Below are positions 54,945 through 62,215 of a stretch of 64,000 bases of DNA, one piece after another. Under the pieces are notes generated by a model. The model saw nothing but the letters and a program-made list of their open reading frames with translations, searched no databases and had not been told where the DNA came from. The position numbers were made by a program, and so were the translations under genes. Source of the stretch: Alteromonas naphthalenivorans (lineage in GTDB: Bacteria; Pseudomonadota; Gammaproteobacteria; Enterobacterales; Alteromonadaceae); contig NC_015554.1 in NCBI RefSeq assembly GCF_000213655.1, positions 1,302,001-1,366,000 on the forward strand, read 5' to 3'. Within the stretch, counting starts at the first letter, position 1. Each line of letters begins with the position of its first letter.

Positions 54945-55274
54945 ATGGCACTCGTTGACTGCCCATCGTGCAATAAAAAAACGTCTGACAAAGCAAAAAT
55001 ATGTCCGCATTGTGATTTCAAAATAGGCGATGCTTCCTCAGAAGATATTGAACGTAAGAAAAATCTACAAAAATTCAAAAAGTTACAGAGCATTCAAAAT
55101 CAATCGCTTATTGCCATGATCATATTTGTGGCGGGATTCGGTTTTATGTATTGGGGCGGAACAAGACCTGGCGACTTGCAACATAATCTCGCTATTGTAG
55201 CCAGTATTGCAGGCTTCGTGTGGTATCTTGTCAACCGCGTAAGAATTGTACTTATTAAACGATTCCGTTCATGA
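54945..55274 (+). CDS. Zinc-ribbon membrane protein
   Basis: A 109-residue protein. The N-terminal zinc ribbon CPSCNKKTSDKAKICPHC is followed by a charged stretch and two TM helices (LIAMIIFVAGFGFMYW and LAIVASIAGFVWYLV). An AGGAGCAAATT SD precedes the ATG. It opens a tightly packed operon with the YeaC-like gene, whose start overlaps its stop by 4 bp. No specific function is known. Confidence 0.85.
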   Translation: MALVDCPSCNKKTSDKAKICPHCDFKIGDASSEDIERKKNLQKFKKLQSIQNQSLIAMIIFVAGFGFMYWGGTRPGDLQHNLAIVASIAGFVWYLVNRVRIVLIKRFRS

Positions 55275-55564
55275 ATATAGAAGTATTACTAAATAGTATG
55301 ACGCCAGAGGTGTACGAACGCCTGCGTCAATCGGTGGAAACCGGTAAATGGCTTGATGGTACGCCATTAAGTGAAGATCAGAAAGCCAGCTGTATGCAAG
55401 CAGTTATGCTGTATCAAGCAAAAATTGAGAAATCGTCGGAACATATGACGGTAAATGAAAGCGGCGAAATAGTGCATAAAAGTAAATCAGATTTTAAACG
55501 TGCACTTTCCAAGCAAGAAGATGATAACAACACTATAGCGCGGTTTAAACAGGATGATATTTAG
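55271..55564 (+). CDS. YeaC-like DUF1315 family protein
   Basis: A 97-residue soluble protein. NSMTPEVYERLRQSVETGKW and SEDQKASCMQAVMLYQ match the DUF1315/YeaC family, which is widespread in gammaproteobacteria but lacks an assigned role. It overlaps both the preceding gene (ATGA) and the following DUF349 gene (11 bp), so translation of the three is coupled. Confidence 0.85.
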   Translation: MNIEVLLNSMTPEVYERLRQSVETGKWLDGTPLSEDQKASCMQAVMLYQAKIEKSSEHMTVNESGEIVHKSKSDFKRALSKQEDDNNTIARFKQDDI

Positions 55565-58538
55565 TCGGTTCTTTGCTCCTTCTCACACCAGTCAGAATCC
55601 CGAAAAAAGACTGGAAGCCATTCAAAACCTGTCGCCGGAAAAGCCCACAGACAAAACGATTTTACATGAATTAGCATTTAACGATGCCAATGCTGATGTC
55701 AGCCTTGCAGCCCTTAACAAACTAAATACGTTTGTATTGTGGCTTAAAATGTCACAAAGCGCCCACCATGCGAAGGTGAAAAAAGTTGCTGAACGCACCG
55801 TAGAAGCAGCCTTGATGGGACAGGGTGATGTAACCATAAACGCGAATGAAAAAGCGTCATTTTTGCGTGAAAGTGCCAATGGTGAATTAATTCAGACTGT
55901 ATTGGTTAACGACCCAAGTTTATTGGCAGATAATAATCTTGTGATGACGTTGCTTCACAAAGTCGATAAGCCAGCTTTTACCCAAACCATTTTTCTTCAT
56001 CATGCAGATAACGCACTGCAACAGGCTATTTTGGCCACTATTGAAGATAGTAGTGTACTGCAAAAACTGGAGAAGAAATGCAGAGATAATGCTATTCACG
56101 CGGCTATAGCTACAAAGCTTCAAGTATTGAAAGCGCAAGCCGAAAAGCCTATTGAATTAATGCGACGCGTTACTCTGTGTTTGTCTAAATATCAAGCGCT
56201 GGTTGATAAATCAGATGTTGAAGATATTGACAAGCGACAAGCCGAATTGTTAAGTGAATATAATGACTTAATGACAGATTCATCGATATTGAGTTCAGAC
56301 GATAAGACGGCGGTGGACGCTAAACTCGCACGCATTAGCGAAAAGGTATCACGTCACTTATCGCGTATTCGCCCTGAGTGGGAATCGCAAAAAGCGGCAG
56401 AAGAAAAAGCCGAGATTGAAGCCCTTTGTAAGCAGCATTTATCGCATGCCACTACACAAGTTAATTGGCTGTATGGTGAGCGCTTGTGTGAGGCGACCCT
56501 TGCTGATGTAGCGGTAGTGAATGAGTCGGTACGCGCGTTAGAAGTAAGCGCAGATCACATGGCTTCATTAGGTGGAAGCACTAAATTGCTTGACGAAGTT
56601 CGTACTGGAATCGCTTCATTAAACAATAGTTTAGAAGCCTTTTCCATGCAACAGCAGTACGGTCAAAAGCTTCTGATTTGTTTGTCTCAAGTAGAATCTC
56701 TTGCGGAAGAGTCCCTTGCAGAAGAAGCTAAGCAACAACAGGCGACAAGTACGCCTTCTGAACCAGCAACAAATGGACAAGAGGATAAAGAGAACGGGCT
56801 AACAGAACAAACTGCTGAAGCGGCCAAAGCTGTAAACACTGATGCAACTGAAAGTGTATCTGTTGAAGGAGACGCTGTTCAAAATGGCACCGATCAAAAT
56901 GATGACGTTAGCCATAAAGCCCCAGAATCAATCGAAGCCGAATTTAAAGCGTTAAGTGAAAAGTATCACGACTTACGCAATGAACTTATTTCAGTACCAA
57001 GCGCCCTTAATAAGCGCTGGCATGCAGCTTCCCGTGTTTTCAGTCAGAAAAAACAAGCTAAAAAAGCAGAAGTAGACCAGGCGCTTCGTCAGTGCAGAAA
57101 GCAAATCAGTGTGATAGATAACTTAATCGCCCAAGGTAAGTACCGCGGGGCTATTACTAAGTTTGAAAAGTTATCTGCAAGCTTTGAATCTATGCCTGAG
57201 AGTGTTAAGAAACAATTGGCTAAGCGTTTTGAGAAAACTGCCGAAGATATTGCTCACCTTGAAGGCTGGCAAGATTATATCGCGGCCCCTAGAAAACCTG
57301 CACTGGTAGAGGAAGCGCAGACATTAGCTTCAACTCCCGTCGAAGATATAAAACAGCGTGGTGAAGCCATTCGTTATCTTCGTCAGCAGTGGCTTTCGTT
57401 AGGCGCTGGCAGCGACGATGACGCGCTTCAGAATGCTTTCGACGCCGCTTTAGAACTTGCGTTTCAGCCTTGTCGCGAGCATTACGCTGCATTGGATGCT
57501 GAACGAGAGAAAGCGCTCAAAGCTCTTCACTCATTAATTGAACAAGTTGCTGCCATCGATTTGTCACAGGACGAAGCGGTGCTGGCTAAACTGTACGATA
57601 GAACCGTTAAGCAGTGGCATGAGTGTGGTCAGGTTGAAAAGCGTGAATACGAGTCGTTAAAGCAACGGTGGAACAAAACCATCAGCCCGCTGCAAACCAA
57701 AGTGAACCAGTGGCATGCGATGAATAAAAAAGCGAAGCAGCAACTCGTTGCGCAAGCATCAGCGCTGTTAGCAGAGGAAGATATTGCTAGCGCCACTGAA
57801 ACAGCGCAGCAGCTTCAACACAGTTGGAAAGCCATAGGCCATGCCGGTAAGCGTGATGAAAGCCGATTGTGGCGTGAGTTTCGCTTAGCAAACGATGCAT
57901 TATTCGGACGCTTAAAAGAACAACGTAAGGCGCAGTCATCAGCATTTGATGAAACCTTTAATACCCTTTTTACTCTATTAAATGGCATTGACTCGGAGTC
58001 TGATGAATCGACGATTGCTACTTCAATACAGGATATTGAAGCACGTGCGAAAGCGTTGCCTGGTGCAATGCGTGCTAAACTCGATAAGAAAATAACCGGT
58101 ATTCAAAAGCAGCAGCAAACACGCGCTCAGCAGCGCCAGGTTCGCAAAGTACAGCAGCGTGCTCAATCGGCTAATTCGGTGTTAAGTGAGAGCCTGCGAG
58201 CAGGAGACTTTACTAACATCAGTGATGATGACGCTGACATGCTTAAAAAGCGATGGAAGTCCGCACTGTCTAAGCCTACACCTGTTCAACAAAGTCGTCA
58301 TTGGTTAACGGTGGCGTTAGAAGCTGCTACTGATTTACCTAGCCCTGAGAGCGATAGCAGCATGCGAACCAATGTGCAGCTAGCCATGATGACAGCGAAA
58401 CTAGAGAAGGGTGAGAGCCTGTCTCCAGCGCAGTTGTTAGAAGATTGGATTGCGCATGGGAAAGTTGATGACCAAGAAACGCATTTACTTGAACGAATAG
58501 TCAATGTATTGGATAACAATCCAGAGGTGGTTGCTTAA
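55554..58538 (+). CDS. Large DUF349-domain protein
   Basis: A 994-residue hydrophilic, helix-rich protein with no signal or TM segment. Repeated DUF349-like modules appear in the C-terminal half (for example WQDYIAAPRKPALVEEAQ, RQQWLSLGAGS, LQHSWKAIGHAGKRDESRLWREFRLANDALF). The N-terminal 200 residues are HEAT-like, and an acidic low-complexity linker lies at about 380-450. DUF349 proteins are often adjacent to YeaC; suggested links to RNA or ribosome processes are unproven. It overlaps the YeaC gene and is followed 1 bp later by a small gene. Confidence 0.85.
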   Translation: MIFSRFFAPSHTSQNPEKRLEAIQNLSPEKPTDKTILHELAFNDANADVSLAALNKLNTFVLWLKMSQSAHHAKVKKVAERTVEAALMGQGDVTINANEKASFLRESANGELIQTVLVNDPSLLADNNLVMTLLHKVDKPAFTQTIFLHHADNALQQAILATIEDSSVLQKLEKKCRDNAIHAAIATKLQVLKAQAEKPIELMRRVTLCLSKYQALVDKSDVEDIDKRQAELLSEYNDLMTDSSILSSDDKTAVDAKLARISEKVSRHLSRIRPEWESQKAAEEKAEIEALCKQHLSHATTQVNWLYGERLCEATLADVAVVNESVRALEVSADHMASLGGSTKLLDEVRTGIASLNNSLEAFSMQQQYGQKLLICLSQVESLAEESLAEEAKQQQATSTPSEPATNGQEDKENGLTEQTAEAAKAVNTDATESVSVEGDAVQNGTDQNDDVSHKAPESIEAEFKALSEKYHDLRNELISVPSALNKRWHAASRVFSQKKQAKKAEVDQALRQCRKQISVIDNLIAQGKYRGAITKFEKLSASFESMPESVKKQLAKRFEKTAEDIAHLEGWQDYIAAPRKPALVEEAQTLASTPVEDIKQRGEAIRYLRQQWLSLGAGSDDDALQNAFDAALELAFQPCREHYAALDAEREKALKALHSLIEQVAAIDLSQDEAVLAKLYDRTVKQWHECGQVEKREYESLKQRWNKTISPLQTKVNQWHAMNKKAKQQLVAQASALLAEEDIASATETAQQLQHSWKAIGHAGKRDESRLWREFRLANDALFGRLKEQRKAQSSAFDETFNTLFTLLNGIDSESDESTIATSIQDIEARAKALPGAMRAKLDKKITGIQKQQQTRAQQRQVRKVQQRAQSANSVLSESLRAGDFTNISDDDADMLKKRWKSALSKPTPVQQSRHWLTVALEAATDLPSPESDSSMRTNVQLAMMTAKLEKGESLSPAQLLEDWIAHGKVDDQETHLLERIVNVLDNNPEVVA

Positions 58539-58539
58539 G

Positions 58540-58755
58540 ATGAAAAGCCAAGTTGAATTTGGTTTTGCCAGTGAGATGACGGCATATCGTTTTATCAACA
58601 CGGTTAAACACATGGATGTTGATTCACTTGTCGTGAAGTTTGGACGAAGTGATCGTCACGTGTTGGTATCTTACCGGTATGCGGTAGATGAATTTGATAG
58701 AACGCTATCAGAATTAGACGATTTAGCGCGAGAGCTTGGCGGCGAAGAAGTATAA
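58540..58755 (+). CDS. Small conserved-looking hypothetical protein
   Basis: A 71-residue protein from ATG at 58540, immediately after the DUF349 stop; an earlier start inside DUF349 is rejected. Sequence MKSQVEFGFASEMTAYRFIN ... VVKFGRSDRHVLVSY ... LDDLARELGG resembles a small alpha/beta fold. No family recognised. It ends the operon and is followed by a strong terminator. Confidence 0.7.
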   Translation: MKSQVEFGFASEMTAYRFINTVKHMDVDSLVVKFGRSDRHVLVSYRYAVDEFDRTLSELDDLARELGGEEV

Positions 58756-58766
58756 AAAGAAGTATA

Positions 58767-58803
58767 AAAAAAAGCTGATGGACAATGTCCATCAGCTTTT
58801 TTC
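58767..58803 (+). terminator. Terminator of the zinc-ribbon/YeaC/DUF349 operon
   Basis: AAAGCTGATGGAC/GTCCATCAGCTTT stem with a 3-nt loop and T-run; with A-runs on the other side it may be bidirectional. Confidence 0.92.
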
Positions 58804-58818
58804 GTGATAAAGCGTGTA

Positions 58819-59013
58819 TTAACAGTCTTTATCTTCGGCGTCTGCGCCTTCTTTAACATCTTCACAAGCATCTTCTACTGCGTTGCCTGCATCTGTTACA
58901 ATTTCGTCTAGCTCTTCGCCTGCATCTTCTGCGTTGTTATCACCGCATGCGGCAAGTGTAAGTGCAAATGTACCAGCTGCTAAAAGTTTCAATAATGATT
59001 TCTGTGAGATCAT
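58819..59013 (-). CDS. Small acidic lipoprotein
   Basis: About 64 residues from ATG at 59013, which is 8 bases after CAGGAG; the ATG at 59019 is too close to that SD. The lipobox LAAC is at residue about 22, followed by GDNNAEDAGEELDEIVTDAGNAVEDACEDVKEG. Short lipoproteins with an acidic helical tail resemble entericidin-like stress lipoproteins, but similarity is loose. Next to a DUF1328 gene on the same strand. Confidence 0.75.
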   Translation of the reverse strand: MISQKSLLKLLAAGTFALTLAACGDNNAEDAGEELDEIVTDAGNAVEDACEDVKEGADAEDKDC

Positions 59014-59067
59014 GTCCATTCTCCTGTTTCCTAAAAGTATCTAAAAATATCTAAATGTGTGGTAAAT

Positions 59068-59244
59068 CTATGCTCGTGGTGACCGACCGCGTAAGGCATT
59101 CGCGACTAGTGAAATGACTAGTAAAGCGATAAACACAAAGAATAAAAATTGTGCGATACCTGTTGCTGCACCTGCGATGCCGCCAAAACCAAAAACTGCT
59201 GCAATAATGGCGATAATGAAAAAAGTAATTGCCCAACCTAACAT
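59068..59244 (-). CDS. DUF1328 / YtjA-like small membrane protein
   Basis: A 58-residue protein from ATG at 59244 (SD AGAGGA). The first half, [22 protein letters not shown], and a second hydrophobic helix ending in a short basic tail are the DUF1328/YtjA pattern. These are two-TM inner-membrane proteins of unknown role, often stress-induced. An upstream in-frame start at 59277 is less likely. Confidence 0.9.
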   Translation of the reverse strand: MLGWAITFFIIAIIAAVFGFGGIAGAATGIAQFLFFVFIALLVISLVANALRGRSPRA

Positions 59245-59499
59245 AGCTAAATCCTCTTTTTGCTCCGTTACTGACATAGGTATTAATGCGAACTCCGTGC
59301 CTTAATGTTAAGTCTATGATTTATATTTATTTTATATTAAATTCCACTGCTTTTGACCGATAATGTATTCGTTGGCTAAACAAGGTTTACAGAGCATTTG
59401 CACTTTTTACATGGCGGGAGGCATAGTAAGCAAGGCAGCATTCCCGATTTGCAAATGCTACTATCAATTTCTAACAATCGTAATTTTAAAGGGCGCAAA

Positions 59500-60153
59500 A
59501 TGGCGAAAACTCACTCCGCATTTATAGGTTTGATGCAACGGGCAAGAAACGTGAAACGATGGCCTTTAATGGCACAGTTTCAAGAGGAGATGTTGTCTAC
59601 ACACATCTACGAAGCCTCTATGGTCGCTCACATGTTAGGTGCAATAGCGGCGGATGTGTTCAACGAAGCGGTTGATCCCGATCGAGTCGCTGCCATGGCT
59701 ATTTTCCATGAAGGTAGCGAGATTGCTGGTATGAGTGATATTCCAAGTCCTGTAAAGTACCACGACCCTGAAACCACTGCAGCCATAAAAAAACTCGAGC
59801 GTAGGTTTGAGGCAATGCTGATACAAACCTTGCCTGAGCCCCTACAGAAGCGCTACCAGCCATTAATAGAACAAGATAAAGATGATATTCATGTACGGCT
59901 TGCTAAAGCCGCTGACGTGTTATGTGCGTATCTAAAATGTGATTATGAGTTGTCAAAATCCAATTCAGAGTTTTCAAACGCTATGTATGAAATGGAAGTG
60001 CAATTGAAACAATACCGAGAGAGGTTTCAGTCAGTAGAGTACTTTTGTAAAGTCTTCTTAGAAGATGCCAAGGGGACCTTGGATGAACAAACCAAAGATC
60101 TTGATTGGGTAGAGCGAGCCAACACATTGCATTTAGATTCTGAGCAAAGTTAA
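59500..60153 (+). CDS. YfbR-like HD-domain 5'-deoxynucleotidase family protein
   Basis: A 217-residue protein from ATG at 59500; an upstream start at 59398 adds 34 unlike residues. YfbR hydrolyses deoxyribonucleoside 5'-monophosphates. Residues matching the E. coli active site are Arg20, His35, His70 and Asp139 (LAKAADVLCAYLKC), but the HD dyad reads His70-Glu71 (IFHEGSEIAG) instead of His-Asp. Metal use or activity may therefore differ. A C-terminal extension exceeds the usual 199 residues. Closed by a hairpin at 60181. Confidence 0.82.
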   Translation: MAKTHSAFIGLMQRARNVKRWPLMAQFQEEMLSTHIYEASMVAHMLGAIAADVFNEAVDPDRVAAMAIFHEGSEIAGMSDIPSPVKYHDPETTAAIKKLERRFEAMLIQTLPEPLQKRYQPLIEQDKDDIHVRLAKAADVLCAYLKCDYELSKSNSEFSNAMYEMEVQLKQYRERFQSVEYFCKVFLEDAKGTLDEQTKDLDWVERANTLHLDSEQS

Positions 60154-60180
60154 ATAAAGCAATGTGCGTTGTAAACAAAA

Positions 60181-60207
60181 ATGACCGCCATTTGGCGGTC
60201 ATTTCAT
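60181..60207 (+). terminator. Hairpin after YfbR-like gene
   Basis: ATGACCGCC/GGCGGTCAT stem with a 4-nt loop and a short T stretch; probable terminator between convergent genes. Confidence 0.65.
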
Positions 60208-60233
60208 CAAAAATTAATTTTTTTGAAGCGCGC

Positions 60234-60785
60234 CTACTTAACCTTATCTACTTGGTCAGCGAGAATTTCTGTAACAGATATAGCGTTCTTTCCCAAACTA
60301 CTTTGGGTATTGCTCATTCTTACCAGAACAGAGAAATAAATGTCGTTAATCTGTGTCTGCGTCACCGTGTTTTGCCCTTGACCCGGTGCAGGTTCTGCCA
60401 CCTCGGTACATCCTGACATGGTACATTGCTGATTAGTTGCAAATGGTTGGGGCTTATCTGTATTGTGGGTGACTGCTCTGGCCATAACGGGTTTTTTATC
60501 CACGTCGGTTTTGATAACAGCCAACCATTCATAGTTATGTTTGTTAGCGAGTTCAGCGGCTCGGCGTAATGCGAATTGCTGAATAATATCTGCTGGAGTG
60601 CGATCTGTAGCTTTAAATAATACTCGGTATTCATTGTCGGTTAGTTGAACGCTAGAATACCCATAGCCCTCCTTAGTGACCGCAGATTTGTAGGGTGTGG
60701 GCGAGGCGACAGGTGTAGTAGTACAAGCGGTAACAAATAAACTGCATGCTAAAGCCGCTATTTTCATTTTTATTGGTAAGCGCAT
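60234..60785 (-). CDS. CC0125/CC1285-like lipoprotein
   Basis: A 183-residue lipoprotein with lipobox VTAC. GYGYSSVQLTDNEYRVLFK, then RTPADIIQQFALRRAAELA and NYEWLAVI, are typical of the CC0125/CC1285 family of outer-membrane lipoproteins of unknown role. AGGAATT precedes the start. It lies 30 bp downstream of the YqjK-like gene on the same strand, so it may belong to the same transcript. Confidence 0.8.
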   Translation of the reverse strand: MRLPIKMKIAALACSLFVTACTTTPVASPTPYKSAVTKEGYGYSSVQLTDNEYRVLFKATDRTPADIIQQFALRRAAELANKHNYEWLAVIKTDVDKKPVMARAVTHNTDKPQPFATNQQCTMSGCTEVAEPAPGQGQNTVTQTQINDIYFSVLVRMSNTQSSLGKNAISVTEILADQVDKVK

Positions 60786-60815
60786 GGTAATTCCTAGTAT
60801 TAATTGTAGTGACTA

Positions 60816-61073
60816 TTATTTTAGGAACGAAAGTGCGGTGGTGCGCACAAAAGTCATAATAGCTTGATTTCTTTTGCTCTTTGGAGCGTCAGTATTTATA
60901 CCTTTGTAAGCCCCAGCAGCAACAATACCCAATAATACTTCAGGTTTGCCCATAAGCAGACGACAATCTCGCTTAGCCTCTTCAAATGATTCTTCAGCAT
61001 GATGTTTTTGGGCTAAATAATTATGCTGGCACTGCCTGATATCCTCTAAGTTCTTTTTCAGAAAAATATTCAT
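60816..61073 (-). CDS. Small protein in YqjK-like position
   Basis: An 85-residue protein with a good SD (AAGGAGCAC). The N-terminal half is charged and helical (LEDIRQCQHNYLAQKHHAEE); a short hydrophobic segment (VLLGIVAAGAYKG) follows. It occupies the place of YqjK in a YqjD-YqjE-YqjK-like set, but the sequence similarity is weak. Confidence 0.65.
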   Translation of the reverse strand: MNIFLKKNLEDIRQCQHNYLAQKHHAEESFEEAKRDCRLLMGKPEVLLGIVAAGAYKGINTDAPKSKRNQAIMTFVRTTALSFLK

Positions 61074-61129
61074 GATAAGTGCTCCTTAGTTTTACGCTGA
61101 TTGACGGCAATCCCGTAATGAGTTTGCTG

Positions 61130-61642
61130 CTACTTGGTTAAAGACTGCATTGATGTGGTAAGCCGCTTTAGATTAATAAAACGAAATGCACTCTGTGCAT
61201 GCATAAATGCAACGACACTTAATATGCTATTAACCAGTAACAATATAACCATAATAAGTAGTGCAGGCATGCCAGCATGGTGCATTGCTAACCCGATGCA
61301 TGAATTGAGCAAAATCCAGCAAAAACCACCTAATGCAAATGCGGTAAGTGCGCCAAAAATGCTGACAAAAATCGACTTGGTAATGAGTTGAAGTTCAGCG
61401 TTAATCAGGTCGATTAATGCAAAGCCCTGATATTTTTTCTGTGCGTAAAGCGTTTTAAAAGAAGCCAGCGCCTCTTCAAAAGTAATGTCTGGGGGAATGT
61501 TATTCGACGACTCGGATGTCTCGCCGGTTGTACTTTGCTGAGGAATGCGAAATGTCGCCTGACTTCTCGGAGAAGTCAGGCGAAACGGATTTTCGCTGCT
61601 CAGCGTGTATGTGGCACTACGAAAATCTGGTAAAGGTTTCAT
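61130..61642 (-). CDS. Two-TM membrane protein, YqjE-like
   Basis: A 170-residue protein with a 60-residue polar N-terminus and two long TM helices (FVSIFGALTAFALGGFCWIL and LLIMVILLLVNSILSVVAF), a layout like the YqjE/phage-holin 3 superfamily. It begins 3 bp after the DUF883-like gene and lacks its own strong SD, so translation is probably coupled. Function unknown. Confidence 0.7.
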   Translation of the reverse strand: MKPLPDFRSATYTLSSENPFRLTSPRSQATFRIPQQSTTGETSESSNNIPPDITFEEALASFKTLYAQKKYQGFALIDLINAELQLITKSIFVSIFGALTAFALGGFCWILLNSCIGLAMHHAGMPALLIMVILLLVNSILSVVAFMHAQSAFRFINLKRLTTSMQSLTK

Positions 61643-61645
61643 GCT

Positions 61646-61963
61646 TTATTTCTTGCGAAATAATGAAGTCACTAACATACCTGCTGCGAATGCCATACCA
61701 GCAGTGGCTAATGGGTTCTCGATAGCATACTTTCGTACACCAGACGACTGCCATTTTTGCTCAGCTAAACGTTTTCTTTCAGACATATTGTCCGCAGAGC
61801 GACTTGCCGTGTTACGAATATTGTCCTCAGCTACGGCCGCACTATCAGCCAGCTTATCTACTGACGAATGAAGTGTTTCTTTTAACTGATCCGTGACTGG
61901 GTGACTAGGCTCGGTTACGCTATTCACTTTCGCTGTTTTTGGCGTAGTAGTTTGTGTTGCCAT
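61646..61963 (-). CDS. YqjD/ElaB-like DUF883 family protein
   Basis: A 105-residue protein from ATG at 61963 (SD AAGGAGAG); an upstream start at 61993 is rejected. The helical middle (TDQLKETLHSSVDKLADSA) and the C-terminal AIENPLATAGMAFAAGMLVTSLFRKK anchor are the DUF883 pattern. E. coli YqjD and ElaB are C-tail-anchored inner-membrane proteins that bind ribosomes in stationary phase; a similar role here is inferred. First gene of the yqjDE-like operon. Confidence 0.85.
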   Translation of the reverse strand: MATQTTTPKTAKVNSVTEPSHPVTDQLKETLHSSVDKLADSAAVAEDNIRNTASRSADNMSERKRLAEQKWQSSGVRKYAIENPLATAGMAFAAGMLVTSLFRKK

Positions 61964-62215
61964 AGTACTCTCCTTAAATTTGCTAGATTGCACATAGAGA
62001 GTTGCAACGCTTATACCAACATGGCTGGATATATAAATAATTGATTTTGTTTGATTTTATTTCGTTTCGTATTTTGGTGAGGAAGCTAAGTTTTAATTAA
62101 ACGTAAGAGTTGCAAGGTAGGCCGTGTAATAATTTCGTAATCGATAGGAATTCAACAGTTCCTGTGGAGGGAAAGTTAGCTACGAATGGCAGCTAACAAT
62201 TTCTTTTCGTATTTT

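Noticed and set aside
60162..60416. Plus-strand frame of 84 codons
   Set aside because: Overlaps the terminator hairpin and the lipoprotein gene on the other strand; no SD.
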